From: Gammaproteobacteria bacterium
GTDB lineage: Bacteria > Pseudomonadota > Gammaproteobacteria > Arenicellales > JAOTYS01
Length of the DNA stretch: 15,913 nucleotides
Reading direction: 5' to 3'
Assembly: GCA_029861795.1 (NCBI GenBank)
Contig: JAOTYS010000054.1
Span: 1 to 15,913, forward strand
Made by a program: the position numbers and the translations under genes. The notes below the pieces were generated by a model. That model saw only the letters and a list, made by a program, of their open reading frames with translations, did not search any database and was not told the DNA's origin. Shown in pieces: positions 1-8,331 of this stretch. Every line of letters begins with the position of its first letter. Within the stretch, counting starts at the first letter, position 1.

Positions 1-607
1 TCAGAAACTCGAACTCGTCCAGCACCTGCTCCAGGTGTTGAAAAAAACCGTTTAGCTCTTCCGCAGTGGCTGAGTCCCCGCCTTCTGGGTGCGAGGTTTC
101 GGCCGATTCCATGCCCCCCAAATAAGCAAGTCGGAGCTCATACGTCATGATTTGAACCGCACTCACCAAGTTGAGCGACGGAAATCCGTCGTTAGTCGGT
201 ATCGTTACTAGGAACTGGCAGCGATCCACTTCCTGATTAGTCAATCCACTGCGTTCTTGGCCGAATAGCATTGCGGTCAGCCCGAATGAGTTCTCAGCGT
301 AACATTTAGTCATCGCGTCCCTGGGTGACAAGTGGGGCCAGCTAATTGCGCGCTGGCGCGCACTAGTGCCAATCACCAAACGACAATCTGCGATGGCTTC
401 ATTAAGGCTATCGACCACCCGCACGGAGCGCAGCACATCATCCGCGCCAGCCGCCCGTGCCGTTGCAAGCTCGTTGGGAAAGTCACTAGGCGCTACCAGA
501 TAAAGTGAACTAAGACCCATATTCTTCATTGCCCGCGCCACCCCACCGATGTTTCCCGGGTGGGTCGGTCGGATCAGAACGACTCGAGTATTGTGTAGCG
601 ATCTCAA
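1..607 (-). CDS. trmJ: tRNA (cytidine/uridine-32-2'-O)-methyltransferase TrmJ, 3' end cut off by the window
   Basis: TrmJ is a SAM-dependent SPOUT-class enzyme that 2'-O-methylates residue 32 in the anticodon loop of several tRNAs. The window holds 202 codons; the family is about 245-260 residues, so roughly the last 50 are missing. The SPOUT signatures are all visible: PTHPGNIGGVARAMKNMG at residues 14-31, GTSARQR at 80-86, FGQERSGLTNQE at 115-126 and IPTNDGFPSLNLVSAVQ at 136-152, the last two forming the knotted cofactor site. I place the start at a TTG codon (605-607): an in-frame TAG lies immediately before it, an AAGGGA ribosome binding site sits five bases upstream, and the first ATG would remove the PTHPGNIGG motif. 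The gene is divergent from suhB, as in E. coli. The identification is firm; only the start codon is inferred. Confidence 0.95.
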   Translation of the reverse strand, partial: MRSLHNTRVVLIRPTHPGNIGGVARAMKNMGLSSLYLVAPSDFPNELATARAAGADDVLRSVRVVDSLNEAIADCRLVIGTSARQRAISWPHLSPRDAMTKCYAENSFGLTAMLFGQERSGLTNQEVDRCQFLVTIPTNDGFPSLNLVSAVQIMTYELRLAYLGGMESAETSHPEGGDSATAEELNGFFQHLEQVLDEFEFL

Positions 608-612
608 CTAGA

Positions 613-618
613 TCCCTT
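613..618 (-). promoter_or_regulatory. Ribosome binding site supporting the TTG start of trmJ
   Basis: On the minus strand AAGGGA lies five bases before the TTG codon at 605-607, with an in-frame TAG between the two. It is the only well-placed Shine-Dalgarno match near the 5' end of the reading frame, so it decides for the TTG start. Confidence 0.7.
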
Positions 619-811
619 GCCTAATGCTGCGACCCAAGCCGCATTTCAATCCACTCTGCGCATCGATACAATGCTAACGATATCTAAGCTACCTGCATAA
701 CTCCTGGCAGACCGACTTCACAACAGTCCTGCCGGTCGGGGATATATCACAGTGTGAACAGACTGTCTGTCAATCAATACAAAAATAGAGCGACGTGCCG
801 AGTGGTAATTC

Positions 812-840
812 TTGATCAACTTGCGGGAATTGCTTATACC
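812..840 (+). promoter_or_regulatory. Probable sigma70 promoter of suhB
   Basis: TTGATC (812-817) and TATACC (835-840) are separated by exactly 17 bases, close to the TTGACA-17-TATAAT consensus. Transcription would begin near 847, leaving a leader of about 55 bases before the suhB ATG at 902. The match is by eye; no start site has been measured. Confidence 0.5.
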
Positions 841-901
841 CATTGGCATCATGGAACATTCGCGATGTTCAGCGGGACATCGTGTAATCAGGGTTAAATT
901 T

Positions 902-1714
902 ATGCACCCGATCATAACAATCGCCACCAGGGCAGCGCGCCGGGCCGGCAATGTGATTGTACGTCACCTCGATCGTTTGGATCGCCTTGAGGTCGAAAGC
1001 AAAGGTAAGAATGACTTTGTTAGTCAGGTGGACCGGCTGGCGGAGACCGAGATCATCCAGGTTCTGCGTCACGCTTATCCAGACCACGCAATTCTCGCTG
1101 AAGAAAGCGGCGCACAAGAAGGGAACGACTACGAATGGATCATCGATCCTCTGGACGGAACCACGAACTATCTTCACGGATTTCCACAGTTTGCGGTATC
1201 CATTGCACTCAGGTACCGAGGTGAATTGCAACATGGCCTGGTGTTTGATCCATTGCGTGATGAACTATTCACCGCATCGAGGGGCAACGGCGCATACTTG
1301 AACGATCGTCGAATTCGAGTCAGCAAGGTAACGCAGCTTGAGGATGCATTACTCGGCACAGGATTTCCGTTCCGCGCGCTGTCAAAACTCGATCTGTGGC
1401 TGCTGACATTTCGCGCATTATTCCCAAGGTGTAGTGGCATCCGTCGTGCAGGAGCAGCCGCATTGGATCTCGCTTACGTTGCCACAGGTCGGTTCGACGG
1501 CTTCTGGGAGATGGATCTGAGTCCCTGGGATCTCGCGGCGGGTTGTCTATTAATCCAGGAAGCCGGTGGACTACTGAGTGATTTCGATGGTGAAGCTAAT
1601 TATCTTAAAAACGGCAATATCGTTGCGGCAAATTCTTACATTTATAACGAAATGCATGACATCATCAAAAAATTAGTTGACGCCAAACACCTGCCACCAA
1701 GATCTCAACCGTGA
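902..1714 (+). CDS. suhB: Inositol-1-monophosphatase family protein SuhB
   Basis: SuhB is a magnesium-dependent phosphatase fold that hydrolyses inositol monophosphates in vitro. In E. coli its main role is in the NusA/NusB/NusE/NusG antitermination complex that helps transcribe and fold rRNA. The protein is 270 residues, the usual length. The metal-site signatures are complete: AEESG at residues 66-70, DPLDGTTN at 82-89 and SPWDLAAG at 207-214. The reading frame opens 30 codons earlier at a TTG (812), but I choose ATG 902: the family begins MHP, an AGGG ribosome site (890-893) is well spaced, and the extra codons overlap the inferred promoter. It is divergent from trmJ, as in E. coli. nusB, encoding a partner in the same complex, lies elsewhere in this window. 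Confidence 0.96.
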   Translation: MHPIITIATRAARRAGNVIVRHLDRLDRLEVESKGKNDFVSQVDRLAETEIIQVLRHAYPDHAILAEESGAQEGNDYEWIIDPLDGTTNYLHGFPQFAVSIALRYRGELQHGLVFDPLRDELFTASRGNGAYLNDRRIRVSKVTQLEDALLGTGFPFRALSKLDLWLLTFRALFPRCSGIRRAGAAALDLAYVATGRFDGFWEMDLSPWDLAAGCLLIQEAGGLLSDFDGEANYLKNGNIVAANSYIYNEMHDIIKKLVDAKHLPPRSQP

Positions 1715-1819
1715 TTGAGCTCCTGGGTGACAGGGTCGGTACTGCGGGTAATAGCCAAGTTGGATCCAAGTGCAAAGCAGTCGCTCGCAACTTCTGCCTT
1801 ATCTAGTCTGGCCTAGTAA

Positions 1820-4435
1820 GTGAACTTGGAACTACCTCTCAAGGGCAACACACGACCGGCTTGCTCGGGCCACACGCCGATGATGCAGCAGTATCTTCGG
1901 ATCAAAGCCGACTATCCAAGCAACTTGCTGCTTTACCGCATGGGCGACTTTTATGAGCTATTCTATGAAGACGCGAAAAAGGCGGCTCAGCTTCTCGATA
2001 TCGCGCTCACCGCGCGGGGCAAATCTGCCGGCCAACCCATTCCCATGGCAGGCGTGCCGGTCCACAGCGTGGAACAATACCTCGTCAAGCTGGTGAAGCT
2101 AGGGTTGTCCGTCGCTATCTGTGAACAGATCGGCGATCCCTCCACATCCAAAGGACCGGTTGAGCGTAAAGTCGTGCGAGTCATTACTCCGGGGACACTC
2201 ACCGACGAGGAACTGTTGGATGCCAACGACGATAATATACTCGTGGCGGTACACCGGGTTGGAGAAATCATTGCCTTGGCAGCATTAGAACTATCCACCG
2301 GTCGATTCGTCGCCCAGCCGCTGCAACAACTCAGTCATCTAGAAAGCGAGCTCGCCAGGCTGCGACCCGCCGAGATCCTCGCAGCCGAAGGCGCCGACCA
2401 ATGGCTAACCGATGACAAGATACGTGAATTACATTGTGTGCCTGATTGGTATTTCGATCTAGATCGGGCCGCACGTCTGCTGACAGATCAGTTCGGCACT
2501 CATAGTCTATCAGGGTTCGGCCTTGATCCGTTTCCCGTCGCTGTATCTGCGGCTGGTGCATTACTGCAGTACGCAAGTGACATGCAGTACAGCACGCTGT
2601 CTCACATAGGTGACATCCAGATCCATCATTCCACCGATTTCGTCATCATTGATCGAGAGAGTCGACGCAACCTCGAAATAGAACACAACTTTCGAGGCGG
2701 CCGCGATCACACTCTGATAGCCCTAATGGATCATTGCCAAACCGCGATGGGTTCCAGACTGATGCGTCGCTGGTTCAGCGGGCCGATACGTGATCACGAG
2801 GTGTTACGCAGACGCCACCATGCGATATCGGTGCTGCTAGACGCACATGCTTATGATCGAGTCGCCAAGATCCTACGCCAGGTAGGAGACATGGAACGCA
2901 TACTCGGTCGCGTAGCGATGACCACCGCCAAGCCTAGGGATCTTGTACGCCTACGTGAAGCCCTGGCGACATTACCTAAACTCCAGACAGTATTAGGTGA
3001 AATTGAGTCACCGCGGCTTACTGATCTATGTCGCCACCTCGGTCCGTACCCTGAGCCGTATGATCTGCTGCAACGAGCCATAACTGAGGAACCCGCTGCC
3101 GTAGTGCGTGATGGGGGAGTAATCCGCGCGGGCTACGACGCCGAGTTGGACTCGCTCAACGAGCTAAGGCGCGATACTGGGGAGTTTCTTCTCAGACTTG
3201 AAGCTGAAGAGCGGGCACGCACGGGCATCAACACACTCAAAGTGGAATACAACCGTGTCCACGGCTATTACATCGAACTGCCACGGGCGCAAGCTCACGT
3301 TGCACCAGACAACTACGTCCGACGTCAGACACTAAAACATGCCGAACGCTATATCACCACCGAACTGAAAGGGTTCGAGGACAAAGTGTTGAGTGCTAAG
3401 GATAAAGCACTAGCCCGTGAACGATGGCTCTATCAAGCCATCTTGGGAAAGTTATTGCAATATGTAGAGTATCTGCAACGTTGCGCCCAGGCTGTGTCCG
3501 AAGTAGACGTATTGAATACCTTGGCCGAACGCGCATACACCCTTAATCTGACCCATCCAGAACTGACAGATGAGCCCGGCATCCGAATCATCCAAGGTCG
3601 CCATCCGGTCGTTGAACAATCTTCAGATCAACCATTCATCCCCAACGACACTACTCTCGATGCAGAACGACGCATGCTGGTGATCACTGGCCCCAATATG
3701 GGAGGCAAAAGCACCTACATGCGCCAAACCGCTTTAATAACCCTTCTTGCCTATACCGGATCATTTGTGCCAGTGCAATCCGCCGCTATAGGACCAATCG
3801 ACCGTATTTGTACCCGCATCGGTGCGGCTGATGATCTTGCTGGTGGACGCTCAACATTCATGGTTGAAATGACAGAGATGGCCCACATTCTGCGCAATGC
3901 CACGGCATCGAGTTTGGTGTTAATTGATGAAATTGGTCGAGGCACTAGCACTTTTGATGGATTGGCTCTAGCCTGGGCATGTGCCCAGGACTTGGCCCAA
4001 CGATTGCATTCATATACCCTGTTTTCGACCCACTACTTCGAATTGACAGCACTCAGCGAACAGCTGCCAACGACTCGCAACGTGCATCTCGACGCCGTGG
4101 AGCATGGCGAGCACATTGTTTTCTTGTATTCCGTGAGAGAGGGCCCAGCGAATCAGAGCTATGGGCTGCAGGTTGCAAGGCTTGCCGGCATACCACAAGA
4201 GGTGATCGCCTCAGCTCGGGACCGGCTGCGGTTACTGGAGCAGGAGTATACTCGTCTGTCTCAGCACTCGAATGACGGAAACGCGAATTCGGGTCAACTA
4301 GCTATCTTTGGTGCGGAATCTCACACTAATAATTTGCAAGAACTGCTAGACGAAATCACTCCAGACGAACTAAGCCCACGACAAGCCCTCGACATACTCT
4401 ACCGGCTCAAGGCAGCTAGCCGTTCAGACAAGTAA
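1820..4435 (+). CDS. mutS: DNA mismatch repair protein MutS
   Basis: MutS recognises base mismatches and small loops after replication and recruits MutL. The protein is 871 residues, typical of MutS1. The mismatch-reading F-x-E motif is at F44-Y45-E46. Connector, lever and clamp regions follow, then the ATPase: Walker [10 protein letters not shown] at 624-632, Walker [13 protein letters not shown] at 699-710 and the conserved STH at 736-738. The C-terminal [16 protein letters not shown] helix matches the dimer/tetramer segment of E. coli MutS, so the protein looks complete. I use the GTG at 1820: an in-frame TAA precedes it directly, and the next ATG (1880) would begin inside the conserved TPMMQQY segment. 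The ribosome site is weak. There is a 105 bp gap after suhB with no clear terminator. The stop touches that of the convergent next gene. Confidence 0.98.
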   Translation: MNLELPLKGNTRPACSGHTPMMQQYLRIKADYPSNLLLYRMGDFYELFYEDAKKAAQLLDIALTARGKSAGQPIPMAGVPVHSVEQYLVKLVKLGLSVAICEQIGDPSTSKGPVERKVVRVITPGTLTDEELLDANDDNILVAVHRVGEIIALAALELSTGRFVAQPLQQLSHLESELARLRPAEILAAEGADQWLTDDKIRELHCVPDWYFDLDRAARLLTDQFGTHSLSGFGLDPFPVAVSAAGALLQYASDMQYSTLSHIGDIQIHHSTDFVIIDRESRRNLEIEHNFRGGRDHTLIALMDHCQTAMGSRLMRRWFSGPIRDHEVLRRRHHAISVLLDAHAYDRVAKILRQVGDMERILGRVAMTTAKPRDLVRLREALATLPKLQTVLGEIESPRLTDLCRHLGPYPEPYDLLQRAITEEPAAVVRDGGVIRAGYDAELDSLNELRRDTGEFLLRLEAEERARTGINTLKVEYNRVHGYYIELPRAQAHVAPDNYVRRQTLKHAERYITTELKGFEDKVLSAKDKALARERWLYQAILGKLLQYVEYLQRCAQAVSEVDVLNTLAERAYTLNLTHPELTDEPGIRIIQGRHPVVEQSSDQPFIPNDTTLDAERRMLVITGPNMGGKSTYMRQTALITLLAYTGSFVPVQSAAIGPIDRICTRIGAADDLAGGRSTFMVEMTEMAHILRNATASSLVLIDEIGRGTSTFDGLALAWACAQDLAQRLHSYTLFSTHYFELTALSEQLPTTRNVHLDAVEHGEHIVFLYSVREGPANQSYGLQVARLAGIPQEVIASARDRLRLLEQEYTRLSQHSNDGNANSGQLAIFGAESHTNNLQELLDEITPDELSPRQALDILYRLKAASRSDK

Positions 4436-6151
4436 CTACTGTTGGCCACTTAAGCTTGAATTCAACAGAAGTTGATCATAACTGCCTGTGCGATCAAGCA
4501 GTCTGCCAGGCGCGATCACCAACTCCTCGCCCTCTACGGTCAACGTTAGTTGTTGGTCTTGTCGGTATACACCCCGCGGCAGTACTAAAGACTCCGGCTG
4601 TCGAAGTGCCGCATTCGGTGAAAGAAGGAGCGCCCTAACAAATGAGTCAGCATCCGTTGACACGCTCTTGGCCGCTATAGGGCGAAATTCAGGCGCGATC
4701 ATCTGTACCCCAAACTCCAAATTATCATCAAGCGTCTGTTGCACCCAACGGACCACGCCTAAGTGCCAACCGTCTAGTGTTGCGTACTGCATAGCCACAA
4801 GCTCTCCGACACGAAACTGAATATCAGTTGCGGCCCCGCTGCGCAGCCCTAAGCCCCCTGCACTCTCATTCACCACATCAAATGAATGCAGACGGTAATC
4901 CCCTGCGTCTTGCCAGCGCACAAAAACTTCGCCCTTTTCCGGCACATCTGTGACTTTGTCTCCGAAGTTGGGGTCGCTGGGATCAAGACACACTAGGTCT
5001 TTAACATCTCCGTCAGATTGCTCGATATCACCCTCACCCTCATTCCCATCTTCCCCAATCGACTTCATCTTCGCCGATTCGAACCTGCGCTCGCCGTTAG
5101 CGAAGTAGTGAATGGAATTTAGTCCGATGCAGACACTCACGCCTGACGCTTCTCCGGTCCGAGTGGAGTGGCGCCGGGTACCAACACCGGCCAGCAGTCG
5201 GCCCACTCGACGCACCATCGCTGTATCGCCGGAATCCAATTCTCCATTAGCTTGATTCCCGACGGACACTTCATTACCTTGTTCCAGATCACGCAAAAGC
5301 TTATGAAGCATGCGCATCGCCTCAACCGTATCCAATATCCGTAAGTGAGGTTCGTTTTTGACATCGGCCACCTTGCACAAAGGGATGGGTGCAACGTCGG
5401 AGCGCAAACTGACAAGAAATCGCCCTTCTGGATGACCGAGATCTTCAATCTCGCCGAATTCCACGTCGTCGCACCACCTGGGTAACAGTTCGTGTACGCG
5501 CCTGCATTCGCCGGGCAGCAAACCAAGCGGGCTGCACGCACCCAATAGGAAGATGCGAAGACAGTCCTGTTCCACCGTGGTGCCACCCTCATCAGAGGAG
5601 GCCTTATCACTAATTTTAGAGTCTAGGAAACCATTGGATTCGGCGAACTGATAGATCTCGTGTAGTTGACGCCATGTGCCCGTAGGCGGTGGCGTGTATA
5701 TCTCGTAAGCCGTCAACATCAACTCACCAACGAGACCTGACGCGCGCCGCAATGCCATCACCACATCGGAATGCGTCGACCCAGACACGCCGTCCTGCAC
5801 CATATCATTGGCGACAATCTTGTATCCATTGGCCATCTCCGTCAGAAGACGCTGGATAAAACCCACCAGCTTTTGAGTCTTAGCAGATAACGGCAGAGCC
5901 ATCCCGATATAGCTTTGGCGCATCGTCTCAACCGCGGCAGCTACAGGTTCACAGTAAAGCTCCATCAGGCTCAAGCGATTTTCTTGATCAAGGCGAATGC
6001 GGTTCTGTGCAAACAATGCCTGATGAATCTGTTGTGCACTGTAACGCGCGTCCGCCTGAGGAAGTGACCGTAGCCACTCCGCAACCCGTCGAGGTCTCAC
6101 CTCAGCAACGGTATGGTCTCTTCTTAACTTAGGTACGGTAATCGCTGCCAT
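4436..6151 (-). CDS. PilZ-like domain protein of unknown function (571 residues)
   Basis: I do not recognise this as a named protein. No signal peptide or membrane segment is visible, so it is probably cytoplasmic. Residues 1-330 look mainly helical, with a region around 80-115 (LPLSAKTQKLVGFIQRLL and ANGYK) that recalls large proteobacterial PilZ-associated proteins. Residues 360-400 form an acidic, low-complexity linker. Residues 405-495 resemble PilZ: N428-E-S430-A-G-G433 fits the (D/N)xSxxG motif, and LGVVRWVQ followed by LEFGVQMI fits the later strands. The RxxxR motif that grips cyclic-di-GMP is not visible upstream of N428, so ligand binding is doubtful. A C-terminal tail (500-571) follows. 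The gene is convergent with mutS with no intervening base, and lies where mutS and fdxA are neighbours in Pseudomonas. The gene is secure; the PilZ assignment is moderate and the function open. Confidence 0.75.
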   Translation of the reverse strand: MAAITVPKLRRDHTVAEVRPRRVAEWLRSLPQADARYSAQQIHQALFAQNRIRLDQENRLSLMELYCEPVAAAVETMRQSYIGMALPLSAKTQKLVGFIQRLLTEMANGYKIVANDMVQDGVSGSTHSDVVMALRRASGLVGELMLTAYEIYTPPPTGTWRQLHEIYQFAESNGFLDSKISDKASSDEGGTTVEQDCLRIFLLGACSPLGLLPGECRRVHELLPRWCDDVEFGEIEDLGHPEGRFLVSLRSDVAPIPLCKVADVKNEPHLRILDTVEAMRMLHKLLRDLEQGNEVSVGNQANGELDSGDTAMVRRVGRLLAGVGTRRHSTRTGEASGVSVCIGLNSIHYFANGERRFESAKMKSIGEDGNEGEGDIEQSDGDVKDLVCLDPSDPNFGDKVTDVPEKGEVFVRWQDAGDYRLHSFDVVNESAGGLGLRSGAATDIQFRVGELVAMQYATLDGWHLGVVRWVQQTLDDNLEFGVQMIAPEFRPIAAKSVSTDADSFVRALLLSPNAALRQPESLVLPRGVYRQDQQLTLTVEGEELVIAPGRLLDRTGSYDQLLLNSSLSGQQ

Positions 6152-6508
6152 AGTGTTTTAACCGCCACGATCCCTTCTAACAGTTTCAAGATAGATTATG
6201 TAACGCCGCTTATCCAGCGGAATTAGCCGTTGTTAGCTGTTTTATATGATGATTTCGGGCCATTGCAACAACACCCAGAACCACCCGATTGCGGTAAACC
6301 CTTAGGCTGCGAGGACCGGACGAATGGTAGCACTGCCGGGACTAAACCCACTAGCCAAGTGGGTGCCGGAATTGGCAGACGCAGTGCAATCAGGCTCGTT
6401 TACCACCCAGGTCGAAGCCCCTACAATATGGCCGCCCGGCCTTCGTAAATGACTGGCGTCGGTGGCGATATGGGGCTTAACTTCAAGAGTCAATGGTGGA
6501 GATGAAAT
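6152..6508. other. Gene-free 357 bp divergent spacer between the PilZ-like gene and fdxA
   Basis: No convincing protein gene is present. A 72-codon plus-strand frame from 6230 has no ribosome site or family resemblance. It must contain the promoters of both flanking genes, but I see no strong -35/-10 pair. Structures present are: CCGCT/AGCGG around a 5-base loop near 6210; a perfect 7-bp stem 6346-6352/6358-6364 with a 5-base loop; TGCC/GGCA at 6364-6367/6374-6377; and GGCC/GGCC at 6430-6441. A tRNA-Leu-like stretch overlaps the last three and is listed separately. Confidence 0.6.
6357..6445 (+). pseudogene. Possible decayed tRNA-Leu(CAG) remnant
   Basis: The run GGAATTGGCAGACGCAGTG (6368-6386) reads like the D-arm and following bases of bacterial tRNA-Leu. 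In the matching register the next bases give an anticodon loop A-T-CAG-G-C (6389-6395), with T at position 33, anticodon CAG and G at 37, as expected for tRNA-Leu(CAG). GGTCGAAGCC (6410-6419) resembles a T-loop short of one T. However, the anticodon stem (6384-6388 with 6396-6400) and the acceptor stem do not pair, so it cannot be a working tRNA. Chance similarity remains possible. Confidence 0.3.
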
Positions 6509-6832
6509 ATGACCTATGTGGTCACGGAAAGTTGTATTCGCTGTAAGTACACCGATTGCGTGGAGGTTTGCCCTGTCGATTGCTTCCACGAAGGGCCAAA
6601 CTTTCTGGTGATCGATCCTGAAGAGTGTATTGATTGCAGCCTTTGCGAGCCCGAGTGCCCAGTCACAGCCATTTTTGCGGAAGACGACGTTCCCCCAGAT
6701 CAACAGCACTTCTTGGAGCTGAACGCAGAGCTGAGCCAAGAATGGCCTGTTATCACTGAGCTAAAGCCAGCCCCGCCGGACGCAGCGCAGTGGGAAGACA
6801 AACCCGCGAAACTGCAGTATCTAGAACGTTGA
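6509..6832 (+). CDS. fdxA: Seven-iron ferredoxin FdxA ([3Fe-4S][4Fe-4S])
   Basis: This is a small cytoplasmic electron carrier closely resembling Azotobacter vinelandii ferredoxin I. It has 107 residues, the normal length including the initial Met. By alignment with FdI, C9, C17, C21 and C50 would bind the 3Fe-4S cluster, C25, C40, C43 and C46 the 4Fe-4S cluster, and C12 would be the free cysteine. The motifs [17 protein letters not shown] and [12 protein letters not shown] carry these residues, and the C-terminal tail ends in the family's KLQ-x-LER. A GGAGA ribosome site (6498-6502) lies six bases before the ATG. In Pseudomonas, fdxA directly follows mutS; here an inverted gene separates them, so fdxA probably has its own promoter. 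Its physiological partner is not evident from the context. Confidence 0.96.
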   Translation: MTYVVTESCIRCKYTDCVEVCPVDCFHEGPNFLVIDPEECIDCSLCEPECPVTAIFAEDDVPPDQQHFLELNAELSQEWPVITELKPAPPDAAQWEDKPAKLQYLER

Positions 6833-6834
6833 CC

Positions 6835-6856
6835 TATGCGTCGACGTAGACGCATA
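6835..6856. terminator. Hairpin between convergent fdxA and dsbC
   Basis: TATGCGTC (6835-6842) and GACGCATA (6849-6856) form a perfect 8-bp stem with a 6-base loop, two bases after the fdxA stop codon. No T-run follows on either strand, so it is not a classic intrinsic terminator. Its place between two convergent genes suggests a transcript-end or 3'-stabilising structure. Confidence 0.45.
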
Positions 6857-6896
6857 CCTCATCCCCAGCACCAATTCTTATGGTCGGCCGATTTTC

Positions 6897-7619
6897 TTAC
6901 TGCGCCGATGAGCCTTCCAGTCCTAACTGGGCGATCAGCTTGGCTGCCGGTACATAGCCAGGAAGGGTGCGACCGTCATCTAGAATAATCGTCGGTGTAC
7001 CACGAATTCCGATCTCCTGACCAAGATTAAAATGGTCAGTTACCGGATTTGTGCATTCTCGAGCCCCCACTTCACCACCAGCCTTCGCGACTCCTATGGC
7101 TTCTATCCTGTCGTCCGCACACCATACCGAAACGGCTCGGTCATAGCTTCGTGTACCGATACCGGTTCTAGGAAACATTAGGTAGCGAACCTCAATTCCC
7201 GCTTCGTTGAGCTTCGGCACGTCGAGATGGAACTGTGCGCAATAGGGACAATCCACATCGGTAAACACTGTTAGAAAACGTTTAGGATCCTCCGGGGCGA
7301 TGACCAGCATCTCATTCTTCTCGAAGCGAGCAAGGTACCCTTTGATTGCCTCAGCTCTCCGAGTCTCACTGACATTGCGTTGCCGTTCAAGATCGATCAT
7401 GTCGCCCAGAATGGCATAGGCGCCATCGGCTGACACATAAATTATCTGGGTTCCGGCCGCCACCTCATAGATGCCTGGCATGGGTGATTCGCGTACAGAA
7501 TCTGCAGTAATTCCCGGAACGTGTTTGCTGAGTTTCGCAGCGATCCGCTCCTTCACTTCGTCCCCCCACAATTGGGACGGCAGTAACAAAGCAAATCCAC
7601 AGAGTAAAAATTTCTTCAT
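6897..7619 (-). CDS. dsbC: Periplasmic thiol:disulfide interchange protein DsbC
   Basis: DsbC is a dimeric periplasmic isomerase that reshuffles wrong disulfides and is kept reduced by DsbD. From ATG 7619 the protein has 240 residues. It begins with MKKFLL and a hydrophobic signal peptide ending near LWG|DE. An N-terminal dimerisation domain follows, then a thioredoxin fold with active site CPYC and a cis-proline loop GTPT. Two further cysteines (in VWCADD and ARECTN) match the structural disulfide of E. coli DsbC. The frame can extend to a TTG at 7631, which has an AGGAG about ten bases upstream. I prefer ATG 7619 because it gives a standard signal peptide with a GGTGA nearby; the start is therefore uncertain. 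yajQ lies 64 bases upstream on the same strand and could be co-transcribed. Confidence 0.94.
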   Translation of the reverse strand: MKKFLLCGFALLLPSQLWGDEVKERIAAKLSKHVPGITADSVRESPMPGIYEVAAGTQIIYVSADGAYAILGDMIDLERQRNVSETRRAEAIKGYLARFEKNEMLVIAPEDPKRFLTVFTDVDCPYCAQFHLDVPKLNEAGIEVRYLMFPRTGIGTRSYDRAVSVWCADDRIEAIGVAKAGGEVGARECTNPVTDHFNLGQEIGIRGTPTIILDDGRTLPGYVPAAKLIAQLGLEGSSAQ

Positions 7620-7683
7620 CTTGGTCACCAAATCAGTGAACTCCTAAAACTCGATCTAAAGGTTAATTTCCAGAATAAAATTG

Positions 7684-8169
7684 TCAATCTCTGAAGTTAA
7701 TGTACTGTAGGGGAAGATCAAGATCTTCTCCCCTCAGCATTGAAATCACATTCTGGAGATCGTCGCGTTTTTTCCCCGATATACGCACTCTATCACCCTG
7801 TATACTCGCTTGAACTTTCATTTTTGAGTTCTTGATCTGTTTGACGATATTGCGTGCTAGCTCCACATCGACACCATGTCGAATCAACACTTCCTGTTTA
7901 GCCTTACCGCCCTGGGAAGGTTCAATGTCGTATATCTTTAGACAACCAAGATCGACCTTGCGCTTCGCAAGCTTGGTCTGCAGAATGTCCATTGCTTGTC
8001 CTACCTTATAGTCATCATCGGCACACAATGTCAGTCGGTTATCCGATTGCTCCACTCTGGCATCACTGCCCTTGAAGTCATAGCGGTTGTGTATTTCCCT
8101 ATTGGCCTGATCCACGGCGTTGCGTACTTCTTGAAAATCCACCTCAGAGACGACATCAAAGGACGGCAT
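7684..8169 (-). CDS. yajQ: YajQ family nucleotide-binding protein
   Basis: The 161-residue protein aligns end to end with E. coli YajQ, from MPSFDVVSEVDFQEVRNA to the terminal INFRD. Conserved segments include YDFKG, KLAKRKVDLG, IVKQIKNSKMKVQASIQGD and SGKKRDDLQ. YajQ has two ferredoxin-like domains. Family members have been reported to bind tRNA or GTP, and the Xanthomonas campestris homologue binds cyclic-di-GMP and acts with a transcription factor. It has no signal peptide and should be cytoplasmic. A GAGAG ribosome site lies just before ATG 8169. dsbC follows on the same strand after a short gap. The 162 bases upstream, towards the lipoprotein gene, hold no other gene. Which ligand this protein binds cannot be told from sequence. 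Confidence 0.95.
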   Translation of the reverse strand: MPSFDVVSEVDFQEVRNAVDQANREIHNRYDFKGSDARVEQSDNRLTLCADDDYKVGQAMDILQTKLAKRKVDLGCLKIYDIEPSQGGKAKQEVLIRHGVDVELARNIVKQIKNSKMKVQASIQGDRVRISGKKRDDLQNVISMLRGEDLDLPLQYINFRD

Positions 8170-8331
8170 GCTCTCAATCTTCCGATTTGGACTTAATCAA
8201 GGCCTAATGTTCCCGCAACCTAACTCGACATTGATTAGATTATACATCTTATGTGTTGTCTGTTACACGATTGCACCGCCGTCTGGTCAACGGCCTGTAA
8301 ACTGGTAGACTGTTTTCATCTCCATCATAGT

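Noticed and set aside
710..745. Imperfect inverted segments (GGCAG/CTGCC and CCGAC/GTCGG) between trmJ and suhB
   Set aside because: The stems are only five bases with long intervening sequence and cannot form together in one simple hairpin.
812..901. 30-codon N-terminal extension of SuhB from a TTG
   Set aside because: It overlaps the likely promoter and lacks family similarity; ATG 902 gives the standard MHP start and a good ribosome site.
5137..5610. 157-codon minus-strand open frame inside the PilZ-like gene
   Set aside because: It is another frame of the same strand under a longer gene, with skewed Arg/Cys/Trp content and no ribosome site or family match.
6230..6448. 72-codon plus-strand open frame upstream of fdxA
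   Set aside because: No ribosome site, no hydrophobic or structured pattern, and it overlaps the hairpins and the tRNA-like stretch.
6302..6739. 145-codon minus-strand open frame opposite fdxA and its upstream region
   Set aside because: It overlaps the strongly supported ferredoxin on the other strand and has no resemblance to a family.
8270..8305. GCCGT/ACGGC stem downstream of the lipoprotein gene as a terminator
   Set aside because: It is only five base pairs and no T-run follows it in the direction of transcription.
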